Positions 32,844 to 40,996 of a DNA stretch of 64,000 nt are shown one piece after another. The number at the start of each line of letters is the position of its first letter. Positions within the stretch are counted from its first letter, which is position 1. Under the pieces are notes generated by a model. That model worked only from the letters and a program-made list of their open reading frames with translations. It had not been told where the DNA came from and did not search any database. The stretch is from Agrobacterium vitis (GTDB lineage Bacteria; Pseudomonadota; Alphaproteobacteria; Rhizobiales; Rhizobiaceae): contig NZ_JACXXJ020000005.1 in NCBI RefSeq assembly GCF_014926405.1, positions 501,001 to 565,000 on the forward strand, written 5' to 3'. A program made the translations under genes and the position numbers.

Positions 32844-35201
32844 CTACTCCGCAACGACGTAGGTATAGAGCCGCACGCGCCCGGCGGCATCCGTTTCGCG
32901 ATAGACGCCCTGGATTTCCACTTCGAACCCGGGGAAGGTGTTGAAGCAGGATTCGAACATCTTGAGATAGTCGATCATCGGCTGCGCCAGATCGGTGAGG
33001 CGCTCACCCGGAACGATGGTGGCGATGCCCGGCGGATAGACCACGAAGGGGGTCGTCGCGATGCGTCCAGTAATCTCGTCGATCGGCAGGTAATCGACGT
33101 CGTTGCGCACCAGACTGCGTGCCGCGTCATGCGGCGACATCGCCATTGGTGGCAGGTGCGCAGCAGAAAACTGCTTTGCCTGCAACGCGCTGACGTTGGC
33201 ATCCCGGAAGAAGCGGTGCAGATCGCCGCAGAGATCGCGCAGGCGCACGCCGGCATAGCGGCCCGGGCGCCGACGGTAGAATTCCGGGATCACTTCTTCC
33301 AGTAATGCATTGTCGTCATGCAGCTTCTTGAAGGCCACGAGGCCGCTTATCAGGGTGCCGGCCTTGCTTGCCTCGACCCCAGGCGTCAGCAGGAAGAGCA
33401 AGGAGTTGAGGTCGTTTTTCTCGGCAACAATGCGGTTTTCGCGAAGATATTGCGCTACGATCGGGGCAGGAATGCCATGTTCGGCATAGAGACCAGTCTT
33501 GCGGTCGAAGCCCGGCGTCAGCACCGTCAACTTGTTGGGATCCGTCATGGCGAACCCCTGTTCCATGCCGCTGAACCCATGCCAGGATGCATCGGGGGTG
33601 AGGTGCCAGAAAGCCGGGTTTGTCGCCAGCTGGTCGGTGGCAATGCTCTCCCATGGCACGTCGTGCGAGGCACCGGGGCTTGCAACATCAGGGATCAAGA
33701 CGCGATCCGGCACGAAGGGCTCGAAGAACCAACGGCGCTCTGCACGCGGCTCCTTGTCCTCGAATTCCCTGCGCACGGCGCGCATCTTTTTTCTGAGCTC
33801 GATGCCGAGGCGGATCGTATCGTCCCACAGCACCTCGCCGGAACGACCCTTCATCATCTGCGCGCCCACATCGAGCGAGGCGAACAGGGGATAGAAGGGC
33901 GAAGTGGAGGCATGCTGCATGAAGCTCTCATTGAAGCGCCGGTGCTCTACGCGCCGCTTCTGGCCGGTAATATGGCGATCCTTCATGTGGATCTGCGACG
34001 CCTGCGAAAAGCTGGCGAGCTGCTTGTGCGTAGACTGGGTGGCGATGATGCCGGGGGAATCCGGGCCGAGATTAGCGAGCCCCATGGCGAACCGCCCCGC
34101 ATAGAGCGGGTGAAACTTCATGAACCCGGCCCAGGCCTCGTCGAAGAGGATATAGTCACAGAGATGACCGATCGATTTCAGGATCATCTCGGCATTGTGG
34201 ATCGTGCCGTCGTAGGTGCACTGCTCGACCACGGCAACGCGGAATGGCCGCGGTTTCTGCCAGGCGTCGGGATCCTTCACGAGGGGATTGGCGCGAATGC
34301 GGGCGCGCAGCGCGGTCTCGTCCAGCGACGCGTAGTCGATTGGGCCAATGAGACCATGCGCGTTGCGCGTGGTCGGGAGGTAAATGGGAATGCCCCCCGA
34401 TATCATAAGGGCCCCATGATGCGCAGCCTTGTGATTGTTTCGGTCGAACAGCACGAGGTCGCCATCCGTGACAAGGGCGGAAAGCGCGACCTTGTTGGAG
34501 GTAGATGTTCCGTTCAACACGAAATAGGTCTTCTCGGCGCCGAAAATCTTCGCCGCTTCCTTCTGTGCCGCAAGCGCCGGTCCCTCATGGGTCAGGAGGT
34601 CACCGAGGTCGAGCACGGAATTGTCAAGGTCGTCGCGGAAGACCGCTTCGCCGAGGTGCTCCATGAACACGCGGCCGATCGGGCTGCGGCTGTAGAACAC
34701 GCCGCCATTGTGTCCGGGGCAAGTCCAGAGATGGTTACCTTCCTCGGCGTAATCCACGAGGGCGCCGAAGAACGGCGTTTTCAGCGTTTCGGCATATTGC
34801 TTCAGACGGCTAATCAGATTCTTCGCGATGAAAGCGGGCGTTTCCTCCGAAAGGAAAACGTAACCATCGATGAAGTCGAGCACCTCAACCGGCACGTCCT
34901 CGAAACGCTTTCCACGGATCAGGAGGATGATGGGGAAATCCAGCCCGCGGCGGCGCATCAAGTTTATGAGGTGAGAGGTCTTGCCTTCGAGCCCCTTTTT
35001 GCCCCAATCGACCATCATACAGCCGATGGCGGCATCAGTCTGAACAACGATCTCTGCGTCGTCCAGATTGCGGGCACGCACCACTTCAAAACCGGAACGC
35101 TCGATCTCCTGAATGATCTGTTTGTAACGAACGCCTTCCAAATCCTCGCTGTCGAACGAGGGTGTGGCGAACAAGAAGTTGAAGCGTCTGAAATAATCCA
35201 T
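32844..35201 (-). CDS. Orn/Arg/Lys decarboxylase (PLP, fold type I, AdiA/LdcC-like)
   Basis: A 785-residue enzyme with an N-terminal receiver-like wing domain (about 1-130), a PLP core and a C-terminal domain. Seen: WTCPGHNGGVFYSRSPIG near 165, NGTSTSNKVALSALV, DRNNHKAAHHGAL, DYILFDEAWAGFMKFHP and the PLP lysine in ATQSTHKQLASFSQ (about residue 393). It decarboxylates a basic amino acid to a diamine, for polyamine synthesis or acid tolerance. Arginine, lysine and ornithine cannot be separated by eye. The start MDYFRRFNFLF at 35201 is preferred to 35213. Followed by an acetyltransferase gene. Confidence 0.92.
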   Translation of the reverse strand: MDYFRRFNFLFATPSFDSEDLEGVRYKQIIQEIERSGFEVVRARNLDDAEIVVQTDAAIGCMMVDWGKKGLEGKTSHLINLMRRRGLDFPIILLIRGKRFEDVPVEVLDFIDGYVFLSEETPAFIAKNLISRLKQYAETLKTPFFGALVDYAEEGNHLWTCPGHNGGVFYSRSPIGRVFMEHLGEAVFRDDLDNSVLDLGDLLTHEGPALAAQKEAAKIFGAEKTYFVLNGTSTSNKVALSALVTDGDLVLFDRNNHKAAHHGALMISGGIPIYLPTTRNAHGLIGPIDYASLDETALRARIRANPLVKDPDAWQKPRPFRVAVVEQCTYDGTIHNAEMILKSIGHLCDYILFDEAWAGFMKFHPLYAGRFAMGLANLGPDSPGIIATQSTHKQLASFSQASQIHMKDRHITGQKRRVEHRRFNESFMQHASTSPFYPLFASLDVGAQMMKGRSGEVLWDDTIRLGIELRKKMRAVRREFEDKEPRAERRWFFEPFVPDRVLIPDVASPGASHDVPWESIATDQLATNPAFWHLTPDASWHGFSGMEQGFAMTDPNKLTVLTPGFDRKTGLYAEHGIPAPIVAQYLRENRIVAEKNDLNSLLFLLTPGVEASKAGTLISGLVAFKKLHDDNALLEEVIPEFYRRRPGRYAGVRLRDLCGDLHRFFRDANVSALQAKQFSAAHLPPMAMSPHDAARSLVRNDVDYLPIDEITGRIATTPFVVYPPGIATIVPGERLTDLAQPMIDYLKMFESCFNTFPGFEVEIQGVYRETDAAGRVRLYTYVVAE

Positions 35202-35532
35202 GCCAGCATCCAAAGTTGATCGAGCGAAAGCTGTCGCCTTATTTTATGACGGGGCTGTGACAACGGCGATGCGCTACCACTGGCGTTCGTTCAAAAGGTC
35301 AATGGAGCGCAAAGCCTGAACACGGGAATGCATGAATAGTCTGCCGAGAGGGCTACTGGATCTCACGAAGACCGGAGACTGATCAGGCCGTCGCGGCAGG
35401 GAAGGGAGGACTCTGTCGCGATCGGCATGCAGTTGCACGTTAGGCGTTCTTAACTTAACGACCCAAAATGCTCCATTATGATTGAACTGCCGGTCCCACC
35501 GTGTTTGAACGGCGGCAACCGGCGACGAAGTG

Positions 35533-36525
35533 ATGGCGATAGAAATGACAGAACAGTTTGACATGTTTTCGGGAGAGGTTTCGCGCGATCGGCTCGTTGT
35601 TCGTGCCAAATCAAGACCCGTGAAGCCTGAGCAACCGGTCGCTTCCATGAGTGAAGAGGAGATGGTTCGCCATTTGTCGGAGACGGGCCGCTACCGCATC
35701 CTCACAAAACTCGTGCCGCGCACAATCGAGCGGTTCCCTCGTCCGGAATTCCCCCTCAAGGGCATCATTCTTGACACCGAGACCACGGGCTTGAATTGGC
35801 GCAAGGATGAGATCATCGAGATCGGGCTGATCGCGTTCACTTTCGATTCCAATGGAAACATCGGTGACGTGACCGGGGTCTATGGCGGGCTTCAGCAGCC
35901 AAGCATGTCCATTCCCGCTGACGTCACAAAGCTCACCGGCATCACTGATGCGTTGGTCGCCGGTCAATCGATCGATATGGAGGCCGTCCAGGCCCTGATC
36001 GAACCCGCGGATTTGGTGATCGCCCACAATGCCGGTTTCGACCGTCCATTCTGCGAGATGTTGTCTCAGATGTTTGCGGGCAAGGCCTGGGCCTGCTCAA
36101 ACGCCGAGATTGACTGGGCGTCACGAGGATATGAAGGCACCAAGCTTGGTTATTTGATCGGGCAGGCGGGCTTCTTCCACGAGGGGCACCGCGCCGTCGA
36201 CGATTGTTTCGCGCTCTTGGAGGTTCTCGCAAGGGACAATGATGGAACGGCCTCCACCGCTTTTGCTGAACTCTATCAAGCAAGCCAGCGATCGCGTGTC
36301 CGGATCCTTGCCGAGAATAGCCCCTTTGACATGAAGGACCACCTGAAAGCGAGAGGCTATCGCTGGTCTGACGGAAGCGACGGCCGTCCGAAATCCTGGT
36401 GGGTCGAAGTCGATGAGCAGGCGCTAGACGAGGAGCTCTCTTACCTGCGAACCGAAATCTACCGCTATCCCGATGCAGATCCACCGATCACGCGGCTGAC
36501 GGCCTTCGATCGGTTCCGAGCGTGA
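35533..36525 (+). CDS. DEDDh 3'-5' exonuclease (DNA polymerase III epsilon-like)
   Basis: A 330-residue exonuclease. ExoI ILDTETTGL near residue 80, ExoII AHNAGFDRPFCEM near 165 and ExoIII EGHRAVDDCFALLEVL near 225 carry the DEDDh residues. An N-terminal extension of about 70 residues and a C-terminal module (LKARGYRWSDGSDGRPKSWW) distinguish it from DnaQ proper; the C-terminal type occurs in repair-type exonucleases. Probably trims DNA ends in repair or proofreading. Start ATG 35533; a GTG at 35530 and ATG at 35548 are alternatives. Confidence 0.88.
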   Translation: MAIEMTEQFDMFSGEVSRDRLVVRAKSRPVKPEQPVASMSEEEMVRHLSETGRYRILTKLVPRTIERFPRPEFPLKGIILDTETTGLNWRKDEIIEIGLIAFTFDSNGNIGDVTGVYGGLQQPSMSIPADVTKLTGITDALVAGQSIDMEAVQALIEPADLVIAHNAGFDRPFCEMLSQMFAGKAWACSNAEIDWASRGYEGTKLGYLIGQAGFFHEGHRAVDDCFALLEVLARDNDGTASTAFAELYQASQRSRVRILAENSPFDMKDHLKARGYRWSDGSDGRPKSWWVEVDEQALDEELSYLRTEIYRYPDADPPITRLTAFDRFRA

Positions 36526-36594
36526 TGCCATCGTTTTGATCAATTTTCGAGAAGACCAATGCTTTGAGTGCATGGCTGACCTCAGACCTTGTGT

Positions 36595-36624
36595 CTTATC
36601 GACGGGCGGGCAAGGGCCTATATT
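36595..36624 (+). promoter_or_regulatory. Candidate promoter of the DUF1127-sRNA locus
   Basis: CTTA, 18 bases, then CCTATATT. This is close to the alphaproteobacterial RpoH form (CTTG-N17/18-CYTATNT) and also readable as a housekeeping promoter (TTATCG-N17-TATATT). It lies about 70 bp before the DUF1127 start. RpoH control would match the stress role of the related Rhodobacter locus. Confidence 0.35.
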
Positions 36625-36696
36625 CCAATTATCGAAACGACGTTGGAACCAAGGCAAGGTTGCTGGCGTCAAGAGACCTCACGAAAGGGGATCATC

Positions 36697-36843
36697 ATGA
36701 ACGTAGCACGCTCTTTCAACAAATGGCGCAAGTATCGTCAGACCGTTACAGAACTGGGCCGCATGACCACCCGTGAGCTGCAGGATCTGGGCATCAATCG
36801 GGCTGACATCCACAGCGTTGCCCGCCAGTCGGTTTCTCGCTAA
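36697..36843 (+). CDS. DUF1127 small basic protein
   Basis: A 48-residue protein, MNVARSFNKWRKYRQTVTEL then MTTRELQDLGINRADI, the classic DUF1127 (YjiS-like) motif. GAAAGGGGATCATC precedes the ATG. Proteins of this type are small arginine-rich RNA-binding or phosphate/stress-linked factors; in Rhodobacter sphaeroides a DUF1127 protein, CcaF1, is co-transcribed with the CcsR sRNAs. Here a terminator and then a cluster of CCTCCTCCC motifs follow, the same arrangement. Confidence 0.9.
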   Translation: MNVARSFNKWRKYRQTVTELGRMTTRELQDLGINRADIHSVARQSVSR

Positions 36844-36875
36844 GCGGCTTTTTCTCAAGCGATCGAATTGATACT

Positions 36876-36904
36876 ACGCCCGCTGATGACGCGGGCGTTT
36901 TTGT
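36876..36904 (+). terminator. Rho-independent terminator after DUF1127
   Basis: ACGCCCGC and its complement enclose a 7-base loop, followed by TTTTTTG. It would end or attenuate transcription between the DUF1127 gene and the downstream sRNA. Confidence 0.8.
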
Positions 36905-37029
36905 ATGTGGCCCACCACGGAGCCTCAGCTCGATACTTCTGACGCCGCAAAAGGGCCTTGCGCTTCTCGCATAGCTGCACTGCAGCAATGTCTGTTTCGT
37001 GTGCGGCGGAAACTGGTATCTTAATTTTC

Positions 37030-37190
37030 ATCGAAGCGATGCACCTCCTCCCGCAGAGCTTCGAATTCAGGCGGCCCACTCCTCCTCCCAGGGCACGTCT
37101 GTCGGAACTGCGGCACTCCTCCTCCCAGCCGTTGTTCGGTTCTTTTCGGAAAGCCTGCCGCACCTCCTCCCGCGGCAGGCTTTTTCGTTT
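37030..37190 (+). ncRNA. Candidate CCUCCUCCC-motif sRNA (cuckoo/CcsR family)
   Basis: The nonamer CCTCCTCCC occurs four times in 130 bp: 37044-37052, 37081-37089, 37118-37126 and 37163-37171. The first lies in the loop of a hairpin with stem TCGAAGC/GCTTCGA (37031-37064), the second is single-stranded, the third sits in a CGGC/GCCG hairpin, and the last is the loop of a strong terminator, GCCTGCCG/CGGCAGGC followed by TTTTT (37153-37185). Loops exposing this anti-Shine-Dalgarno-like motif define the cuckoo/CcsR RNAs of alphaproteobacteria, which typically follow a DUF1127 gene, as here. Probably processed from the DUF1127 transcript. It may be one RNA or two tandem ones. Confidence 0.75.
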
Positions 37191-37204
37191 TCAGGGCCGT
37201 CGCA

Positions 37205-38329
37205 TCAGAGTTCGAGCGCGAGCTGCGGTGTCTTCTCGCTTTCTTCGGTGTTCAGCGATGACAGGGTGATCCCAAGCAGCCGCACCGGATGTTTGAACGG
37301 GAATACTGAGGCGAGCAGGGGCTCCGCTATCCCCATGATCATGTCGATGTCCGATACGTATCCTGCCACGGTCTTGCTGCGTGTCGCTTGGCTGAAATCC
37401 GAATATTTGATTTTGACGGTGATGGTCTTTCCCTTGATGTCGTGAGCCTCGCAATAGCGCCAGACCTTTTCGGCCAGGGGCCGCAGTTCCGCCCTGGCCG
37501 GATCGAGATCATCGATGTCCTCGACAAACGTATCCTCAGCACCAACAGATTTGCGGATGCGATCTGCTCTGACCTGCCGTTCGTCGATGCCCCGCGCGAT
37601 GCCATAGAAGTAGGACCCTGACTTGCCGAAATGCGTCTGAAGAAACTGAAGCGACTTCGATTTCAGATCGAGCCCGGTTTCGATTCCATGGCGTTGCATG
37701 CGCTCGGCCGTGGCAGGTCCAACACCATGGAATTTCTTGACGGGGAGGGCCTCGACAAACCCTGGTCCGTTTTTGGGGGTGATCACAGCCTGGCCATTCG
37801 GCTTGTTCAGGTCGCTTGCCATCTTTGCCAGAAACTTGTTGTAGGAAATGCCGGCTGAGGCGTTGAGACCAGTGGCTGCCTTGATCTTCGCCCGGATTTC
37901 CAGCGCGATCTCAGTGGCGATCTCCATGCCCTTCAGATTTTCTGTGACATCGAGATAGGCTTCGTCCAATGACAACGGCTCGATCAGCAGCGTGTATTCA
38001 GCGAAGATTTCGCGGATCTGGTGGGAGACCTGCCGGTAGACATCGAAGCGGGGTGGTACGAAGATCAAATCCGGGCACTTGCGCTTGGCGGTTACGGAGG
38101 GCATCGCCGAGTGCACGCCAAAGGCCCGCGCCTCATAACTTGCAGCCGCCACCACGCCACGGGCAGCGGACCCGCCAACGGCGACGGGCTTGCCGCGCAG
38201 CTGCGGATTGTCGCGTTGTTCAACAGAGGCATAAAAGGCGTCCATATCGACATGGATGATCTTGCGCGCAGAGACGCCGGTCGAACGATCTGGGCTCATG
38301 GCCGTCTCAGGCCCTTCCGAACTCGTCAT
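37205..38329 (-). CDS. dinB: DNA polymerase IV (Y-family translesion polymerase)
   Basis: A 374-residue DinB. Catalytic residues in KIIHVDMDAFYASVEQRD and SLDEAYLDVT; then ASAGISYNKFLAKMASDLNKPNGQ, the HhH segment VKKFHGVGPATAERM, and the little-finger domain ending in NTEESEKTPQLALEL, which is the beta-clamp binding type of tail. It copies damaged templates with low fidelity. I start at ATG 38329 (MTSSEGPETAMSPDRS); an in-frame ATG exists at 38362. It converges on the sRNA locus. Confidence 0.93.
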   Translation of the reverse strand: MTSSEGPETAMSPDRSTGVSARKIIHVDMDAFYASVEQRDNPQLRGKPVAVGGSAARGVVAAASYEARAFGVHSAMPSVTAKRKCPDLIFVPPRFDVYRQVSHQIREIFAEYTLLIEPLSLDEAYLDVTENLKGMEIATEIALEIRAKIKAATGLNASAGISYNKFLAKMASDLNKPNGQAVITPKNGPGFVEALPVKKFHGVGPATAERMQRHGIETGLDLKSKSLQFLQTHFGKSGSYFYGIARGIDERQVRADRIRKSVGAEDTFVEDIDDLDPARAELRPLAEKVWRYCEAHDIKGKTITVKIKYSDFSQATRSKTVAGYVSDIDMIMGIAEPLLASVFPFKHPVRLLGITLSSLNTEESEKTPQLALEL

Positions 38330-39026
38330 GGCGTGATCCCTCGGATGTGTTTTATCGCGCATGAATAAAACTGCCTGACCTCCCGACTGCCGCATAAAAG
38401 CATTTGGAACAAATAATGAACATAGCATCGGCAAAGAGAGCTGCAAAGCCCTGAAAGGAGAAGTTCATGAAACGCCCGAGATTGCCGTGAATCCCGTCAT
38501 GCGGGAAAGCTTGTTGTCGTCGGCCAACACCATAAAAGAAACAAGGAAGAACTCCGCATTTTGTTCTCTACGTGTGGCTTCTGGAAACGCCTCAGGGCGC
38601 AAGCATTCCCGGCGGCGTGCGGCTAATATTTACCCCTGTTATTCGATGGATTTCAGTCGTAAGAAGTCCATTTTTTGCGATACAAAGTGAGATATAAACT
38701 GCGATACAAAATGAGAATTTTGACTGACAAAAATGGAATTTTTCTGATATAAATCATGTATTTATGATTTTTCATGCCTAATCCTGTCGGATGCGCCATA
38801 TCATTAAATTTGCAAATTCCCACCGCGCTGTAAAGCTTTGTACCTGCTGTATAATTCCTTGAATCGATTCTGGTCTAAGGAATTATGCAGAAGGGTGCCA
38901 GATCACGGTGGCGACAAAGATTTGGAGCTTTTTGGTTTCGATCCCTTGATTCGGACCTTTTCCTCTACCCCCTCGTTCCGACAGGCGCAGGCGCGCAGAT
39001 AATCCCGCGCGCCGGTATTTCTTGGG
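38330..39026. other. AT-rich gene-free region with small repeats
   Basis: About 700 bp. It has a near-tandem repeat TGCGATACAAAGTGAGA / TGCGATACAAAATGAGA (about 38676-38716) and a hairpin at 38851-38886, ATAATTCCTT with its complement, a sequence I associate with dispersed rhizobial intergenic repeats. No coding frame convinces; the one at 38487 has serine/arginine-rich shadow composition. Confidence 0.45.
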
Positions 39027-39428
39027 TCAGCTTATCTGCGCGACGATCTTCATGAGGTTCAGAATGCCCCAATGCGCGGTAATGAACTCTCCTTCGACCT
39101 TCAGCACATCGATAACGTCGAATGTTATGCGCCGTCCGGTTGGTGGAATGCCGTTAAAGGCGCCAGTGTGGATAACGGAATAGACCTTGCGGGTGGTGAC
39201 GAGGTCGCCTTCGGCGGTCTGAAAATCGATCTCGCAGACCGGTTCGGAGAAGGAGGCGTGGAAGGCACGGTAGAATGCCCGCACGCTGTCGCGATCCGGT
39301 GCGAAGCCGGGCGTGGGCGTGTGGTCGATGAAATCAGGATGCATCAGGGCATCGAAGACGGCGTAATTGCCGCCGACTTGAACCTCTTCGATGAGTTTTC
39401 TGACGATCGCCTTTTTATGCTCGCTCAT
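39027..39428 (-). CDS. SnoaL-like ester cyclase family protein
   Basis: A 133-residue NTF2-like-fold protein: KKAIVRKLIEEVQVGGNYAVFDALMHPDFIDHTPTPGF, FYRAFHASFSEPVCEIDFQTAEGDLVTTRKVY, GIPPTGRRITFDVIDVLKVEGEFITAHWGILN. It matches the SnoaL/DUF1486 group by pattern. Some members cyclise polyketides; most have unknown substrates. It begins 20 bp after the nitroreductase gene and is probably in the same HxlR-controlled operon. Confidence 0.85.
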   Translation of the reverse strand: MSEHKKAIVRKLIEEVQVGGNYAVFDALMHPDFIDHTPTPGFAPDRDSVRAFYRAFHASFSEPVCEIDFQTAEGDLVTTRKVYSVIHTGAFNGIPPTGRRITFDVIDVLKVEGEFITAHWGILNLMKIVAQIS

Positions 39429-39448
39429 GATTTTCGTCTCTATTCAGT

Positions 39449-40048
39449 TCAAAGGGGAAATGTGCCGTGGAAAGCGGAGGTGTCGACAGGGCGGCGCGGG
39501 CTTGGTGTTTCACGTCCACGCAGCGCCTCTGGAAGCTGGTCGGCGCTTGCGCGTCTTCCGATCGCAATGACCACCTGCATGGCATATCCCTCGGGCATAT
39601 TGACCGCTTCGGCGGTCTTTACCGGGTCAATGCCGCCCATGGCATGAGTGGACCAGCCCTTCAGATGGGCTTGTAGCGCGAGATAGCCCCAGGCTGTTCC
39701 CGCATCGAAGGCGTGGCCGGGATTGGGGACCTCCGCATCGCTGCCCGGCGGAACGAGTGTTGTCTTTGTGGTGATGACGATCAGCGCCGCCGCATGTTGC
39801 GCCCAGACCCGGTTTCCTTCCCAGAGCGCCGCGATGACTCCATCAAATTGGGATTCTCCGCGAAAGCTGTAAATAAAGCGCCAGGGCTGGGCGTTCAGGC
39901 CCGAGGGTGCCCAGCGCGCCGCCTCCAGCACGCCAAGCAGATCCTGTTCGGAAATCGTCTCTTCGGTGAAGGCGCGGGGAGACCAGCGATCCACGAAGAA
40001 ATCTTCGATTGGGTGATCCGCTGTGCGGGAGACTGTCTTTACATCCAT
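39449..40048 (-). CDS. Nitroreductase-family FMN enzyme
   Basis: A 199-residue oxidoreductase. RWSPRAFTEETISEQDLLGVLEAARWAPSGLNAQPWRFIY is the FMN-binding start of the family, and GTAWGYLALQAHLKGWSTHAMGGID and MQVVIAIGRRA follow. It reduces nitro compounds, quinones or similar electrophiles with NAD(P)H. Divergent from an HxlR regulator with palindromic operators between, so probably induced by its substrate. Start at 40048 gives MDVKTVSRTADHP. Confidence 0.9.
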   Translation of the reverse strand: MDVKTVSRTADHPIEDFFVDRWSPRAFTEETISEQDLLGVLEAARWAPSGLNAQPWRFIYSFRGESQFDGVIAALWEGNRVWAQHAAALIVITTKTTLVPPGSDAEVPNPGHAFDAGTAWGYLALQAHLKGWSTHAMGGIDPVKTAEAVNMPEGYAMQVVIAIGRRASADQLPEALRGRETPSPRRPVDTSAFHGTFPL

Positions 40049-40129
40049 TATTGAACCTGCTCTCTTCTCGTTACCAGTCGCGCCAGGCTATGGCGCGGCG
40101 GTAAGCGGCGCAAGAAAGGGAGCGAGAAA

Positions 40130-40159
40130 TTACCTGGTAACCCCGAGGTAACCGGGTAA
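40130..40159. promoter_or_regulatory. Tandem palindromic operators of the HxlR regulator
   Basis: TTACCTGGTAA (40130-40140) and GGTAACCGGGTAA (40147-40159) are two overlapping-type palindromes of the same GGTAA/TTACC half site, just before the HxlR gene start at 40172. A single half site, GTTACCAG, lies near 40071 on the nitroreductase side. Autoregulation and control of the divergent operon are inferred. Confidence 0.55.
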
Positions 40160-40171
40160 TCGTTTAACGTG

Positions 40172-40528
40172 ATGGAAACTCTGGAAAACAACCTGGAAAA
40201 TTGCCCCATACGCGATGTGCTTCACCGCGTCTCCGACCGCTGGAGCATGCTGATCGCTCTGCACCTCGAAGGGGGAACGCTGCGGTTTTCAGAGCTGAAG
40301 CGATGCATCCCCGATATTTCGCAGCGGATGCTGTCGCAGACGCTTCGGCGACTGGAGCTGGATGGCCTTGTCGAACGCCGGGTCTATCCGGTTGTCCCGC
40401 AGCGGGTGGAATATGATCTCACTCCGCTTGGGCGTTCCTTGTTGGTACCGTTTCATCTGATGAAAAATTGGGCCGAGGCCAATCATGCAACGATCCGCAA
40501 ATCCAGATCGTTGGGGCTTGATCGTTAA
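40172..40528 (+). CDS. HxlR-family transcriptional regulator
   Basis: A 118-residue MarR-like winged-helix protein: NCPIRDVLHRVSDRWSMLIALHLEGGTLRFSELKRCIPDISQRMLSQTLRRLELDGLVERRVYPVVPQRVEYDLTPLGRSLLVP. The cysteine in ENCPIRDVL occupies the place of the redox/electrophile-sensing cysteine of the family. The ATG at 40172 is preferred; a GTG sits 3 bases earlier. Divergent from nitroreductase and SnoaL-like genes. Confidence 0.9.
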   Translation: METLENNLENCPIRDVLHRVSDRWSMLIALHLEGGTLRFSELKRCIPDISQRMLSQTLRRLELDGLVERRVYPVVPQRVEYDLTPLGRSLLVPFHLMKNWAEANHATIRKSRSLGLDR

Positions 40529-40996
40529 AAAGCATCGGCTTTTGGCGAATAGATCGATTAAGCGATGGGTGCCGTTCTCTAGGTTTCATGCGCCGTATGA
40601 CCTGTTGAATACGCCGCTAAAAGCTTGGGACCATCGCTCATCAAGGGCTGCTCGGTATGGGCGCGGTTGGATCTGAAGCCGATTGCGAAAACGGGTCGAT
40701 TGCGGTGCGGCGCCTCGCGCTGCCTTGCCGCCTGCTGTTGCAGCTTCTTCTAAGAAATCACATAACATATTGTTCTTGCTTATGTATCACCAAGGCTAGC
40801 TCTTGGAAATCATGAAGCTTGCTCCGCGTGCGCCGGCAAAATCCTGACGTCTCCGTCCTTACGGCCCCGAATGACTTTTTTTGGGTTGAAAAAAACAATC
40901 AAAAATTACAGTTACAATTTAGGGTAGTTTTAAAATTTACTGACTGCTAATTCTCGCGCGCAGTCCTTAAACCTCCCAGGATTAACGAGGCGAATT
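40529..40996. other. AT-rich leader region before the SHMT-like gene
   Basis: About 470 bp, with strong A/T tracts at 40875-40950. It should contain the promoter of the SHMT-like/GMC operon. A ribosome site GAGG lies 7 bases before the 40997 ATG. No other feature recognised. Confidence 0.4.

Noticed and set aside
32844..35219. 633-codon frame on the plus strand opposite the decarboxylase
   Set aside because: High-GC genes often leave an open complementary frame; the minus strand has all PLP motifs.
37041..37171. The CCTCCTCCC repeats as a short CRISPR array
   Set aside because: Repeats are only 9 bp, spacers are of unequal length and form hairpins; no cas genes.
38487..38690. 67-codon frame after dinB
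   Set aside because: Ser/Arg/Asn-rich shadow-like product in AT-rich DNA with no ribosome site.
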